Virus record (IMG/VR): IMGVR_UViG_3300035701_004790
Coordinates: 1 to 55,392 of that record
DNA length: 55,392 nucleotides
Strand: one strand, 5' to 3'
DNA from: a virus
The notes under the pieces are model-generated. The model ran no database searches and was not told the DNA's origin. It saw only the letters and a program-made list of their open reading frames with translations. Numbering within the stretch: position 1 is the stretch's first letter; each line of letters begins with the position of its first letter. Position numbers and translations under genes: made by a program. Of this stretch, positions 18,983-27,766 are shown one piece after another.

Positions 18983-21568
18983 TTACCCACATTTACTACT
19001 TCCACAACTTTTACAGGTTAAACACCCTTCAATATATTGAAGGCTATCGCCACCACAACTTTGACACTTTCCACTACCCTTTTCACCATCAGGTATATAT
19101 TTTTTGACTATTCTAGCCATACCATTTTTCCAAGTATTCAAATGTTCATCATTTAAATTTAACGAATTGATTAAATTTTGAACATATATCATCGGCATAC
19201 CATGTCTTAAAACAGATGAAATCAATTTAGCATAGTTCCAGAATTCAGGATTAAAGGTATGTGACAATCCTTTATGCATTTGCTTCTCACCATCTTGATC
19301 AAGATATTCAATATCATATCTTGAAGTTCCATCTTCATTTCTATTCTTTACAATCTCACATTCCTTAATCGATGAAGATAATTCACTCAAACCATTTTCT
19401 AGTTTTCCCGTAAAAATTTCATAAGGTCTTCCATCAAGTAATCCAACAACGCCAATCCATTTTTCTAGATTATTTTGAAATCTCATAATTTCACCTTTCA
19501 ATCTCTTTGGTCTTTTTGGCGCATTATTATCTTTGAACATCTTCTCAACCTCTTTTTCTTTTTTCGTTGATTCACTCACAAGAACACCAGAACGTGAACC
19601 ATCACGGTAAACAGTCATTCCTTTGCATCCACTTCTCCACCCAGTTTCATATACTTTCGATACAATTTCTTCTGTAATTTCATTTGGTAAATTAACTGTT
19701 ACTGATATAGAATGATCTATATGTTTTTGAATGCGTCCCTGCATTTCTACTTTCTTAACCCAGTCAACATCGTTAGATGTAGATTTATGATATGGTGATT
19801 TTTCAATCAATTTATCAATATCAGCTTTAGTATAATTTTTTACTTCACCAATATCAAGTCCTTTAGCTTTTAAATATACTTCGAACTTATGGTGAAAGAC
19901 AGGATATTCTTGCCAACTATCACCAACTTCATCAACAAAATCTACACGAACATTTTTTTCTTGTGGATTAATTTTTCTTCTTCTCATATAAGAAACTAAG
20001 AATGCAGGTTCAACACCAGAAGTTGTTTGTGTTAAAATTGAAACACTACCAGTTGGAGCAATGGTGAGTAACGCAATGTTTCTTCTTCCATGCTTCATCA
20101 TGTCAGCGTATAACTTAGGGTCTTCCTTTTTAATACGAAGAACAAATGGATTATTCTTTTCTAAATCGCCATTCCAAATAGGAAAAGCTCCACGTTCTTT
20201 AGCCATATCAACAGATGCACGATATGCAGCAAGTTTCAATGTCTTGTGAATATTTTCAGCGAAATCAAGAGACTCATCAGAACCATATCTTAAATTCAAT
20301 GCAGCAATCATATCTCCTTCTGCAGTAATTCCCAAACCAGTTCTTCTTCCTTTAATACACTTATCTTTAATGTTTTTCCAGAGATTCATTTCTGTTCTCT
20401 TAATCTCATCAGGTTCTGGATCGCTCTTTATCTTTGCAATTATCTTATCAATTTTTTCTAATTCGAGATCGATAATATCATCCATTAATTTCTCTGCTAT
20501 ATAAGCATGCTTCTTAAAGAGATCAATATCAAAGTAAGCATTTTTTGTAAAGGGATTGACTACATAGTTGTACAAATTAATTGCAACCAAACGGCAACTA
20601 TCATTTGCACATAATGTGATTTCTCCACAAGGATTTGTTGAAATCGTTTTGAAGCCTTGATCAGCATAACAATCAGGAATTGATTCTTTGATAATTGTAT
20701 CCCAAAACAAAATTCCCGGTTCTGCAGATTTCCATGCGTTATGTATAATTTTTTTCCACAGTTTAGCAGCATCAATTTCTTTAGTAACTTTTGGAGTCGT
20801 AGAATCAACAGGATACTTTTGAGTATAATTCGTATTGTTTACTACCGCTTCCATGAAGTCATCATGTAGACGCATAGAAACATTAGCACCCGTTACTTTA
20901 CCTTGCGTCATTTTAGCATCGATAAAATCTTCTGCATCAGGATGTCTGATTGAAAAAGATTCCATCAAAGCACCTCTACGTCCATCTTGTGCAACTTCTC
21001 TTGTTGAGTTACTGTAACGTTCCATGAAAGGAACAATACCTGTTGATGTCAAAGCGGAATTCTTTACTGGTGATCCTTTAGGTCTTACAAAGGATAAATC
21101 CAATCCAACACCAGCACGTCTTTTTTGTAGTTGAACTAACTCTTGATCTAGTTTAAATATACCACCATACGAATCTGAGTCAATGTCATTTCCAATAACA
21201 AAACAATTTGATAATGAAACGATTTGAAAATCATTTCCAATACCAGACATTGGACTACCTTGAGGTACAATATATTTGAAATTTTTTATTAGATCAAATA
21301 TAACATCCTCATCTATCGAGTTATCATACTTGTTTTCTATTCTAGCCAATTCCTTAGCAATCCTTCTATGCATATCATCTGGAGTCTTTTCATAGAGATT
21401 ACCTTGAGAATCCTTTAACGCATATTTATTAATCCATACCTCAGCAGCCAATGTATCATTATTGAAATATTTAAGTGATGCCTCTAATACTTCTTCTCTC
21501 GTGTATGTTTGTTTGTTTTGTTTTTTTGATGTTACTATATCATCAATTAGTACTTCTTGTAATCCCAT
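18983..21568 (-). CDS. nrdJ: Adenosylcobalamin-dependent (class II) ribonucleotide reductase
   Basis: Reduces ribonucleotides to deoxyribonucleotides with a B12-generated thiyl radical, supplying phage replication with dNTPs. Visible hallmarks: the redox cysteine pair C122 (SLSNCFVIG) and C325 (NDSCRLV), the radical site N312-P-C314-G-E316, the conserved blocks RRAGVGLDLS and APTGSVSILTQTTSG, and a C-terminal Cys-rich tail (CQSCGG...CLTCKSCGSSKCG) that would re-reduce the active site. Length (861 aa) fits full-length NrdJ with the C-terminal extension. No separate small subunit or NrdD activase is seen, as expected for class II. It is last in the replication operon and has its own GTATTTAT site 90 bases upstream. 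Confidence 0.92.
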   Translation of the reverse strand: MGLQEVLIDDIVTSKKQNKQTYTREEVLEASLKYFNNDTLAAEVWINKYALKDSQGNLYEKTPDDMHRRIAKELARIENKYDNSIDEDVIFDLIKNFKYIVPQGSPMSGIGNDFQIVSLSNCFVIGNDIDSDSYGGIFKLDQELVQLQKRRAGVGLDLSFVRPKGSPVKNSALTSTGIVPFMERYSNSTREVAQDGRRGALMESFSIRHPDAEDFIDAKMTQGKVTGANVSMRLHDDFMEAVVNNTNYTQKYPVDSTTPKVTKEIDAAKLWKKIIHNAWKSAEPGILFWDTIIKESIPDCYADQGFKTISTNPCGEITLCANDSCRLVAINLYNYVVNPFTKNAYFDIDLFKKHAYIAEKLMDDIIDLELEKIDKIIAKIKSDPEPDEIKRTEMNLWKNIKDKCIKGRRTGLGITAEGDMIAALNLRYGSDESLDFAENIHKTLKLAAYRASVDMAKERGAFPIWNGDLEKNNPFVLRIKKEDPKLYADMMKHGRRNIALLTIAPTGSVSILTQTTSGVEPAFLVSYMRRRKINPQEKNVRVDFVDEVGDSWQEYPVFHHKFEVYLKAKGLDIGEVKNYTKADIDKLIEKSPYHKSTSNDVDWVKKVEMQGRIQKHIDHSISVTVNLPNEITEEIVSKVYETGWRSGCKGMTVYRDGSRSGVLVSESTKKEKEVEKMFKDNNAPKRPKRLKGEIMRFQNNLEKWIGVVGLLDGRPYEIFTGKLENGLSELSSSIKECEIVKNRNEDGTSRYDIEYLDQDGEKQMHKGLSHTFNPEFWNYAKLISSVLRHGMPMIYVQNLINSLNLNDEHLNTWKNGMARIVKKYIPDGEKGSGKCQSCGGDSLQYIEGCLTCKSCGSSKCG

Positions 21569-21592
21569 ATTTTATTTTTTTAGTAAAACATC

Positions 21593-21611
21593 TCTTCTTT
21601 AAAAAAGAAGA
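21593..21611 (-). promoter_or_regulatory. A-U hairpin in the nrdJ leader
   Basis: Arms TCTTCTTT and AAAGAAGA with a 3-nt loop, 25 bases upstream of the nrdJ start, without a following T-run. Too small for a cobalamin riboswitch. Function unknown. Confidence 0.3.
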
Positions 21612-21657
21612 TTATGATGTTCGAATATTTTAATTATTTAACCTATGAAGGGTAAAT

Positions 21658-21665
21658 ATAAATAC
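21658..21665 (-). promoter_or_regulatory. GTATTTAT motif upstream of nrdJ
   Basis: The minus strand reads TTTGTATTTATATTTACCC, 90 bases before the nrdJ start, in the 168-base gap after the helicase gene. Confidence 0.45.
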
Positions 21666-21736
21666 AAAATACTTCACAATTACTATGTATTTTCTATTAA
21701 TTTTATCTATCTAAAGATCAGTCTATTATCTTTTTT

Positions 21737-23371
21737 TTATATCGAATCAGGGGGAAATCCTAATTCAATAGATGGTTGTGGCTTAATTTCTGAATCAATT
21801 GATGATTTTAATTTCTCTCCCTCTTCAACTTGTTTTTCTGCAATATTTAATGTATGCTCTTTATTCATATAATCCATAGTGGCAATATCTGCAGATTTAG
21901 ATATGTATTCATTACGCAATTTTGCATCGAATATTGAATCAAGAGATTTATCTTCAATATTTTGTTGTTTTGGTTTGGGGCGTGGTCTTGAATTTTCAAG
22001 ACATCTAATTTCTAGAGTATCATTATTAAATATCGCATTTTCGAATACAAAACCATCTTTTGCAAATCTAGCTTTCAGTATTTGCATATTTGCGGTATTA
22101 TCTTGCTTTTGATCTAATGATCTTGCTATTGACATTAAAAAGTGCGTTTTTTGCGCTCTCTTAATACTACCGCCCATTTGATCAGCACGAACAAATTCAG
22201 CACTAACAGATTGTCTATTACCTTGAACAGCAGTCCAACAAGGAATCTTCAATTCTGCAGCCATCGATTCGAATGCTTTGATTACAATTAATTCAGCTTT
22301 CAAATCATCACCATTTGTGGGTTTATGTGATTCTACGCAATCGATATAATCCAATACCACAACATCAAATTTGATGTTAAAATTCTTTTGATAGTTTAAA
22401 ATCCAATTCTTTATATATGGAAGTGTTATATCCTCTTGTGGCAATTTCTTAATTATTAAACGACCACCAGATTGAAGTCGTTCACGTTCTGCACGATATT
22501 CATTTACCTTTTCCAGTACTTCTGGATTCATCGTTTTTCCAGATATATTATCAGGGTCTAATACTTCAAATTTAGTTAATGGAATTTTTGACCATATAGC
22601 ATAATGTTTTCTACGAATTTCATCTACTTTATCTTCAAAGACTATTTGAAGTACATTCTTTTCAAGTTGAAATGCAGTATTTGCTATTTTAGTTAAAATC
22701 GTTGTTTTACCTACACCAAATGGTGCTAGGATAATACCTATTTCTTCCGTTCCAAGTCCTCCACCCATTGCTAAATCAATAGCAGTTATACCAGTAGGTA
22801 TTGGATTACGAAAATTTAGAACTAATGCTGATTCAACATCCTCAAAGATGTCTTTACCATAATCATCTTTAATACCAAGAATCGATATTTTCTTAAAAGT
22901 TTCTTCAAATTCAAAAACATTCGTTTCTAGTGTCCCTTTTTTTATATTTTCATAAATCTTGTCAGCAAGCTTTTTATATTCTTGTTGCTTAACAAATAAC
23001 CACACATAACGCTGTGTAGCGTTACCATCATCATCATGGCTTCCAATCAGAACACTTTTATCCCAATTGTAAATTCTTTTAACCGTTCCTAATAATTCCT
23101 CTTTCTCAACATCACCATAGTTTGATGCATTAATGCATTCTACCATGCTTCTATTAGTTAATTGTGGAACTTTCTCGTTTTGATCGAGGTATTTCTTTAT
23201 TAAATTTAGGAATTTTTTTTGAACTGGAATGTCAAAATACGAGCTATGTAAATTTGGTACTATCTCATTTCCGAATTCAACATCAATTAGTATTTGCCAA
23301 AGTACTTTTAGTTGATAAGACGGCCCTAAATATCCAAGAGTATCCTTGGTATTACTCACTACTTCACTCAT
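21737..23371 (-). CDS. 41: Replicative DNA helicase, DnaB / T4 gp41 family
   Basis: Hexameric helicase that unwinds the replication fork. The C-terminal RecA-like domain shows Walker A at 216-224 (APFGVGKTT), a Walker B-like strand (VVVLDYIDCV, near residue 340) and a DnaB H4-type motif (QMGGSIKRAQ). The N-terminal ~180 residues are helical, as in the primase-interacting domain of the family. The length of 544 residues is slightly above T4 gp41. The Pro-rich C-terminal tail is not conserved. It lies in an operon after gp32, uvsX and rnh, matching T4-type replication modules. No primase (gp61) is visible in the window. Confidence 0.85.
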   Translation of the reverse strand: MSEVVSNTKDTLGYLGPSYQLKVLWQILIDVEFGNEIVPNLHSSYFDIPVQKKFLNLIKKYLDQNEKVPQLTNRSMVECINASNYGDVEKEELLGTVKRIYNWDKSVLIGSHDDDGNATQRYVWLFVKQQEYKKLADKIYENIKKGTLETNVFEFEETFKKISILGIKDDYGKDIFEDVESALVLNFRNPIPTGITAIDLAMGGGLGTEEIGIILAPFGVGKTTILTKIANTAFQLEKNVLQIVFEDKVDEIRRKHYAIWSKIPLTKFEVLDPDNISGKTMNPEVLEKVNEYRAERERLQSGGRLIIKKLPQEDITLPYIKNWILNYQKNFNIKFDVVVLDYIDCVESHKPTNGDDLKAELIVIKAFESMAAELKIPCWTAVQGNRQSVSAEFVRADQMGGSIKRAQKTHFLMSIARSLDQKQDNTANMQILKARFAKDGFVFENAIFNNDTLEIRCLENSRPRPKPKQQNIEDKSLDSIFDAKLRNEYISKSADIATMDYMNKEHTLNIAEKQVEEGEKLKSSIDSEIKPQPSIELGFPPDSI

Positions 23372-23391
23372 CTGATGTAACTTTTGAAAAA

Positions 23392-24066
23392 TTAAACTGT
23401 AAATTCTAATTGTTTATTATAATCTACACGAATACGTTCTATGAAATTATAATCTCCCATTCTTCTTAAAAATTCATCTCTCTTTTCTTTTGAAAGCTCT
23501 CTAACTTGTTGAATATTTAGCCCATAATTATTGATTATCTTATAGTCATCCCACATGTGATTTAAATCTGAATTTTTTAAATGTTTTTCTATGTTTTCAA
23601 CAATAACATTAATAACATCGACTAATTCACTTGAAAATCTTGATTCTGGATTGTAATTATCCACATAGAAATTTCTTTCTACAATCGTATTTGAGTTAAT
23701 ATAAAGACCGAATTTAAATTCAGTACCACCCCTTTTTTGATAATGTTTTGTGTCAGGGCTAACATTTGATTTTGGATATTGCACAGGAACTCTTAATTTG
23801 AAATAATCGAGATTGTTAATCTCACACATCTTCTTATAAAAGAGCAATGTATTATAATTATTCTCATCCACAAAAGTTAAATCCTTCGATTTAGTTTGCA
23901 AAACCTTTTGTATTGACCCTATGATTCTTGGAATCATTTCACGAATATTTACTGAATATCTTACGACTGGATTATATAAATCCGCACTGAATATTTTTTC
24001 AGCGATATTTTCTTCTATTAATAATAGTCTAAATTTAAAGTTATTTTCTTGCTTCTTGTCTTCCAT
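23392..24066 (-). CDS. Unknown protein with internal duplication, replication operon (224 aa)
   Basis: Not recognised. Two segments resemble each other: residues ~18-56 (E-N-I-A-E-K-I-F-S-A-D-L-Y-N-P-V-V-R-Y-S) and ~124-162 (N-T-I-V-E-R-N-F-Y-V-D-N-Y-N-P-E-S-R-F-S), each followed by a helix ending in I-x-x-x-L. The protein is therefore probably a duplicated fold. It lies between the gp41 helicase and RNase H genes, so a replication accessory role, such as a helicase loader (T4 gp59 position) or primase-related factor, is possible but not shown by sequence. No zinc or nucleotide-binding motif. Confidence 0.6.
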   Translation of the reverse strand: MEDKKQENNFKFRLLLIEENIAEKIFSADLYNPVVRYSVNIREMIPRIIGSIQKVLQTKSKDLTFVDENNYNTLLFYKKMCEINNLDYFKLRVPVQYPKSNVSPDTKHYQKRGGTEFKFGLYINSNTIVERNFYVDNYNPESRFSSELVDVINVIVENIEKHLKNSDLNHMWDDYKIINNYGLNIQQVRELSKEKRDEFLRRMGDYNFIERIRVDYNKQLEFTV

Positions 24067-24125
24067 AAAATTATATATTAGTTGTTATGTTCTATAGCAA
24101 TTATACTGAAAAATAATTTCATAAA

Positions 24126-25169
24126 CTAATTTTTTTGAAATTCTTTATATAAAACTTTTTCTCTTGAAATCACCGTATAAAAGGGTTCAACATAATTTAC
24201 GAAATTTCCATAATTCGAATACAATGAAAGGAAATCATCTTCCAACATTAATTTATATAGATTACTACTCCCACGATTTTCATCTGTTAATGGTTCATCC
24301 AATATATCTAATGCTTTTATTGCTTCCTCATTTAAAAAGGGTTTACTCAAATTAATTAACTCATAATTAAGTTTTAATCGATCAACATTATTATTAATAT
24401 TATCTAATGCAGCAAGGGGCTTTAATTTTTGTGTTTGTCTTTCTTCATTAATTTTTCTTGCTAATCTACAAATCTCTTTTACTTGAACATATCTTTCTGA
24501 TAAAATCGGAAAATGTGTCAATAATGTTTTCTCTTGAACTCCCTTTATACCGTCTATCTTATCACTAGTATCACCACATATAATTTTCATCGTCAGTGCA
24601 TTTTTATAATGGTAAGGAAAATTCATAAAGAAATTTCCCGCACTGATCATTGTGTCATGAGTATCTAGTTTTATTTTTATTCCATACTCCAATAATTGGA
24701 GAAAATCCTTATCATTCGTGAACAATATAATATCTTCTTTTTTTGAATTCTTTAAAACATAACCTGCTATCAAATCATCTGCTTCTATTTGATGAACTTG
24801 AATTTGTCTTAAAAAAAGTTCTTCCGCATAAGATTGTATTTTTATTTTTTGAATTAAAATTGAGTCTTTCTTTTTCTCCATTTCCTTGATTTCAGCATCA
24901 GTCAATTCTATTCTATTAAACCAAGATTTATCAACACGATTTGACTTATACTTATTATCTAGTTTATATCTTTCAATGCCACCATTTTCTCCATCCCATA
25001 CTAATACTACTTTATTGATCTGATATTCTTTAATTAACTTTCGCACCATAGTCAAAAAACCATAAAGACCACCCATGAAACCAACTTTGGTATAGCTATT
25101 TTTAGCTCCATGAAATGATCTTTTTAGTAGATAAGAACTATCTACGAGTAACGTTCTCGTTGTAGCCAT
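24126..25169 (-). CDS. rnh: 5'-3' exonuclease / T4 RNase H family (FEN-like)
   Basis: Removes RNA primers and 5' flaps during lagging-strand synthesis. The metal-binding acidic residues of the FEN family are visible in order: D10 (LLVDSSYLLKR), D59 (VWDGENGG), E129/D131/D132 (IEADDLIAGY), D153/D155 (FTNDKDFLQLL) and D200/D203 (CGDTSDKIDGIKGV, the helix-hairpin-helix region). The length of 347 residues is close to the 305-residue T4 enzyme. It starts 5 bases downstream of the uvsX stop, in the same operon as uvsX and the helicase. Confidence 0.85.
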   Translation of the reverse strand: MATTRTLLVDSSYLLKRSFHGAKNSYTKVGFMGGLYGFLTMVRKLIKEYQINKVVLVWDGENGGIERYKLDNKYKSNRVDKSWFNRIELTDAEIKEMEKKKDSILIQKIKIQSYAEELFLRQIQVHQIEADDLIAGYVLKNSKKEDIILFTNDKDFLQLLEYGIKIKLDTHDTMISAGNFFMNFPYHYKNALTMKIICGDTSDKIDGIKGVQEKTLLTHFPILSERYVQVKEICRLARKINEERQTQKLKPLAALDNINNNVDRLKLNYELINLSKPFLNEEAIKALDILDEPLTDENRGSSNLYKLMLEDDFLSLYSNYGNFVNYVEPFYTVISREKVLYKEFQKN

Positions 25170-25174
25170 ACCAT

Positions 25175-26236
25175 TTATTCTTCTGTATTATTCACATCAA
25201 TTTCTTTTGTTACCATGTCATCAGGATTAACATCAGAACCGAGTGCTTCTTTGAAGAATTGAATGTTCTTCTTCTTATATGCTGCAATTGATTCAGCATC
25301 AGAACCTATAAATCCATGTGGTGTTGAAATCACACTACCTTCTAATGAAATACCACCCAATGGGCCATCAATTTGATTTTTGAAAACTGATACACCTGCT
25401 TTGATCCCGTATAAAATATCTTTTCCACCATACGTTGCACCAATTGTCTTAGTACCGTGAGACATTATACCACCATGATGATAAATCAATCTTGCACCAT
25501 AAGCAAAAGCTTCACCACCTTTATGCTTTACTGTAATCATAGGTGCTGATCCTTGTGTCCAAATTTTTTGAACAGCGATCATAGTATTTGTATATATTGA
25601 ATTGATTTTTCTAGAAGCCGGGATACGGTAATTAACCAGTCCTTTAAATGTTCTTTCAAAAGCACCTGCATTCCACATATTATTTTGATTAGTATCATTA
25701 GATTTTGCATTAATCGTCAGGTCACAATCCAACGTTCCTAATGAATCTATGAAAAACAATAAATCATATGGTAATTCCCCATTATCCTGTCTATCAAGAA
25801 GACTATTAATACAATCTCCAAGGTCTTCAATACTAGCTTCTTTTTTATCCTTGTTTTTTCTTTTTCCAAAATTATTGAGAAGATACTGATTATCTATATC
25901 AATATAAAAATCATCTTCCCAATTGAAACCCAACTTCTTAAGTCTCTCCATACCTAAATTATTTTCAGTATCGATAATAATTGGAAGAACCCCCAATTTT
26001 TGGGCCGAAACTAATGCTTCACTTATTGCAGTAGATTTTCCAGTATTTGTAAATCCTCTACTTAATCCAACATATCCCTTGGGGAAACCGGGAAGTCCTG
26101 TTGCTTGTTGTAATGCTTCTGAACAATTAAACCAAACTAATGGTTTGTCAGGCATATCTTCACCGCCAATTTTCTTTTTAAAATCATTTAATGAATACGT
26201 TTTTTTTGCTGTTGTTTTTTTTGGTTGTAATTCCAT
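25175..26236 (-). CDS. uvsX: RecA/UvsX-like recombinase
   Basis: ATP-dependent strand-exchange protein for recombination-driven replication. Walker A lies at residues 61-68 (GFTNTGKS) and Walker B at about 158-167 (YDLLFFIDSLG); a RecA-like core follows. I chose the ATG at 26236-26234 (MELQPKKT, 353 aa). An upstream in-frame ATG at 26281 would place the start inside the strong hairpin at 26266-26297, and its 15 extra residues look non-conserved. The gene follows gp32 and is separated from it by that hairpin. The C-terminal tail is acidic (DDMVTKEIDVNNTEE), as in RecA proteins. Confidence 0.82.
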   Translation of the reverse strand: MELQPKKTTAKKTYSLNDFKKKIGGEDMPDKPLVWFNCSEALQQATGLPGFPKGYVGLSRGFTNTGKSTAISEALVSAQKLGVLPIIIDTENNLGMERLKKLGFNWEDDFYIDIDNQYLLNNFGKRKNKDKKEASIEDLGDCINSLLDRQDNGELPYDLLFFIDSLGTLDCDLTINAKSNDTNQNNMWNAGAFERTFKGLVNYRIPASRKINSIYTNTMIAVQKIWTQGSAPMITVKHKGGEAFAYGARLIYHHGGIMSHGTKTIGATYGGKDILYGIKAGVSVFKNQIDGPLGGISLEGSVISTPHGFIGSDAESIAAYKKKNIQFFKEALGSDVNPDDMVTKEIDVNNTEE

Positions 26237-26265
26237 TTTATTTTTTGAATAAAATAAGGTTATTG

Positions 26266-26297
26266 ATAAAGAAGGGAGCATAGGCTCCCTTCTTTAT
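26266..26297 (-). terminator. Strong hairpin between gp32-like gene and uvsX
   Basis: A perfect 14-bp stem (26266-26279 with 26284-26297, arm ATAAAGAAGGGAGC, loop 4 nt), 28 bases after the gp32-like stop. The T-run is within the 3' arm, so termination is probably partial. It would favour high gp32 relative to uvsX. Confidence 0.65.
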
Positions 26298-26324
26298 GTT
26301 AGTCTAATAAGTATTTTTTAACTC

Positions 26325-27590
26325 TTAGAATGGTAAGTCATCATACACTTCCTGTTTTACTTGAGTATTTCCAAGATTGACTGATCCATGATTGAATGTC
26401 TTCACATCATTATCACTAATTGTCGTGATGTCTTTTTGAGGTGTATTGTTGTTTGTAACAACAGTCGTTGCTGCAACACCCAAATTACTTTCCTCATCAA
26501 CGTAATCATCATCATCAGCATCAAGATTTTCATCTCTTCTATTTGTTTCTGCTTCAAGATCGGGATGATTTGGAATAATCCATCTCTTATTGGTTGCATC
26601 AGTATCATCATAATATGGTGCATTAGTTCCAATAATTTTACCCGTTGTCATATCTCTCAAATCCTCTGCAGCTAATTCCAAAAATTTATTTGCATCAATT
26701 TTTGGTGCTGTAAGTGGTTTATATACTTCTCTCCACCCAGTTTTATCTTCTAACCATTGTTTTTCTACAATAGGATCGTTGTTTAATTTTGACGGCCCTC
26801 TTGGAATAATTGCAGAAATATCACGATAAGTATATGTCTTACCCGGGATTTGAGCATCAATAACAATAATACTAAAATCAGTACCCTTGTTGATGTCTGT
26901 AAAATCTCCGCTTTGAGCATAGTAATCTTCTGTGATAGCCATTAACTTATCATAAGTTCCTTGATTTTTGTAACTCTGTTTAAATCTCCAAAACTTCACT
27001 CCATCCTTTTCTGCACCTCTATCAATACCACGTAACATATAGAATTTCTTAGCTTCTATTTTACTTGCTTCGGTATAAATATCTTTGTTCTTTTGAAAAA
27101 TCCTCAATTCTTCTGTAGTAAGAATTCTTTCAAGTTCTTCTTTTTTCTTACCTTTTGTTTTAGTAAGAATAGAACGATCTTGTGTTGCCAACATAGTTTT
27201 TACTTTCTTACACAATGGGCATGAAACGGAAATCATTACTGGACTACCATTTTGGTCAACAGCAGGTTTCTGTGTTTCTTTATCAAGAGCTTGGATTTTT
27301 GGATCGTTGTGCGCTGGACATGAAATTTTTCTATATTTCTTTCCAGTCTTTATTTCGTGAAAATATCCTTCTTCGAAATAACGTTTGATTTGTGGTATTG
27401 AAGAGTCACGATTGGTTGGTGGCAATGCACGAAAAATTTCTTTGTCTCTTCTTGGAAAGAAGAATTTTGCAAGTTTTTCTTCTTTAGATAATCTCTTTTT
27501 AACTTCTTTTTGCTTTTTGTAGGCAGCATACATACCTTGTAAATCCTCAGAACCTAGCTGAGACTTTACTGCATCGTTAGATGTTTCCAT
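26325..27590 (-). CDS. 32: ssDNA-binding protein, T4 gp32-like, with bacterial SSB-type tail
   Basis: Coats single-stranded DNA at forks and recombination intermediates. The basic N-terminus (KKRLSKEEKLAK, residues 31-42) resembles the cooperative-binding segment of gp32. A zinc motif is visible as C91-P-A-H94 and C124-P-L-C127. The core is followed by an acidic, low-complexity C-terminal region (NLDADDDDYVDEE) and ends in YDDLPF. This end matches the acidic-hydrophobic tip (DDxPF) of bacterial SSB, not T4 gp32. At 421 residues it is longer than T4 gp32 (301). It heads the replication operon behind a host-type promoter and a GTATTTAT site. Confidence 0.82.
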   Translation of the reverse strand: METSNDAVKSQLGSEDLQGMYAAYKKQKEVKKRLSKEEKLAKFFFPRRDKEIFRALPPTNRDSSIPQIKRYFEEGYFHEIKTGKKYRKISCPAHNDPKIQALDKETQKPAVDQNGSPVMISVSCPLCKKVKTMLATQDRSILTKTKGKKKEELERILTTEELRIFQKNKDIYTEASKIEAKKFYMLRGIDRGAEKDGVKFWRFKQSYKNQGTYDKLMAITEDYYAQSGDFTDINKGTDFSIIVIDAQIPGKTYTYRDISAIIPRGPSKLNNDPIVEKQWLEDKTGWREVYKPLTAPKIDANKFLELAAEDLRDMTTGKIIGTNAPYYDDTDATNKRWIIPNHPDLEAETNRRDENLDADDDDYVDEESNLGVAATTVVTNNNTPQKDITTISDNDVKTFNHGSVNLGNTQVKQEVYDDLPF

Positions 27591-27650
27591 TTTTTTTGAA
27601 TTTAAATCTTACTCTTTTAAAAATTTTAATCTATATAATTGTTGTGTTCG

Positions 27651-27681
27651 TAAATATATACGAAGTTTTAATCAAAGTCAA
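27651..27681 (-). promoter_or_regulatory. Bacteroidota-type promoter for the gp32-like gene
   Basis: The minus strand reads TTG, 20 bases, TATATTTA (TAnnTTTG with a final mismatch), about 60 bases upstream of the gene. The TTGACTT start and 20-base spacing match the ncRNA promoter at 18784-18814. Confidence 0.5.
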
Positions 27682-27754
27682 CCTTTTTACTAAATTTATT
27701 TTTTAATGAAAAAAGTGTGTTAACTGTTAACCTTCGTATTCATTTACTATACCT

Positions 27755-27762
27755 ATAAATAC
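27755..27762 (-). promoter_or_regulatory. GTATTTAT motif upstream of the gp32-like gene
   Basis: The minus strand reads GAGTATTTATAGGTATAG, between the stop of the 27767-29143 gene and gp32, 165 bases before the gp32 start. It shares GTATTTATAGGTA with the 17294 site. Confidence 0.45.
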
Positions 27763-27766
27763 TCTT

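Noticed and set aside
18983-21568. Intein in the ribonucleotide reductase (861 residues)
   Set aside because: Conserved blocks are contiguous and no intein splice motifs are present; the extra length is the Cys-rich C-terminal extension.
26237-26281. Longer uvsX start at 26281
   Set aside because: The extra 15 codons run through the perfect hairpin at 26266-26297 and do not resemble the family N-terminus.
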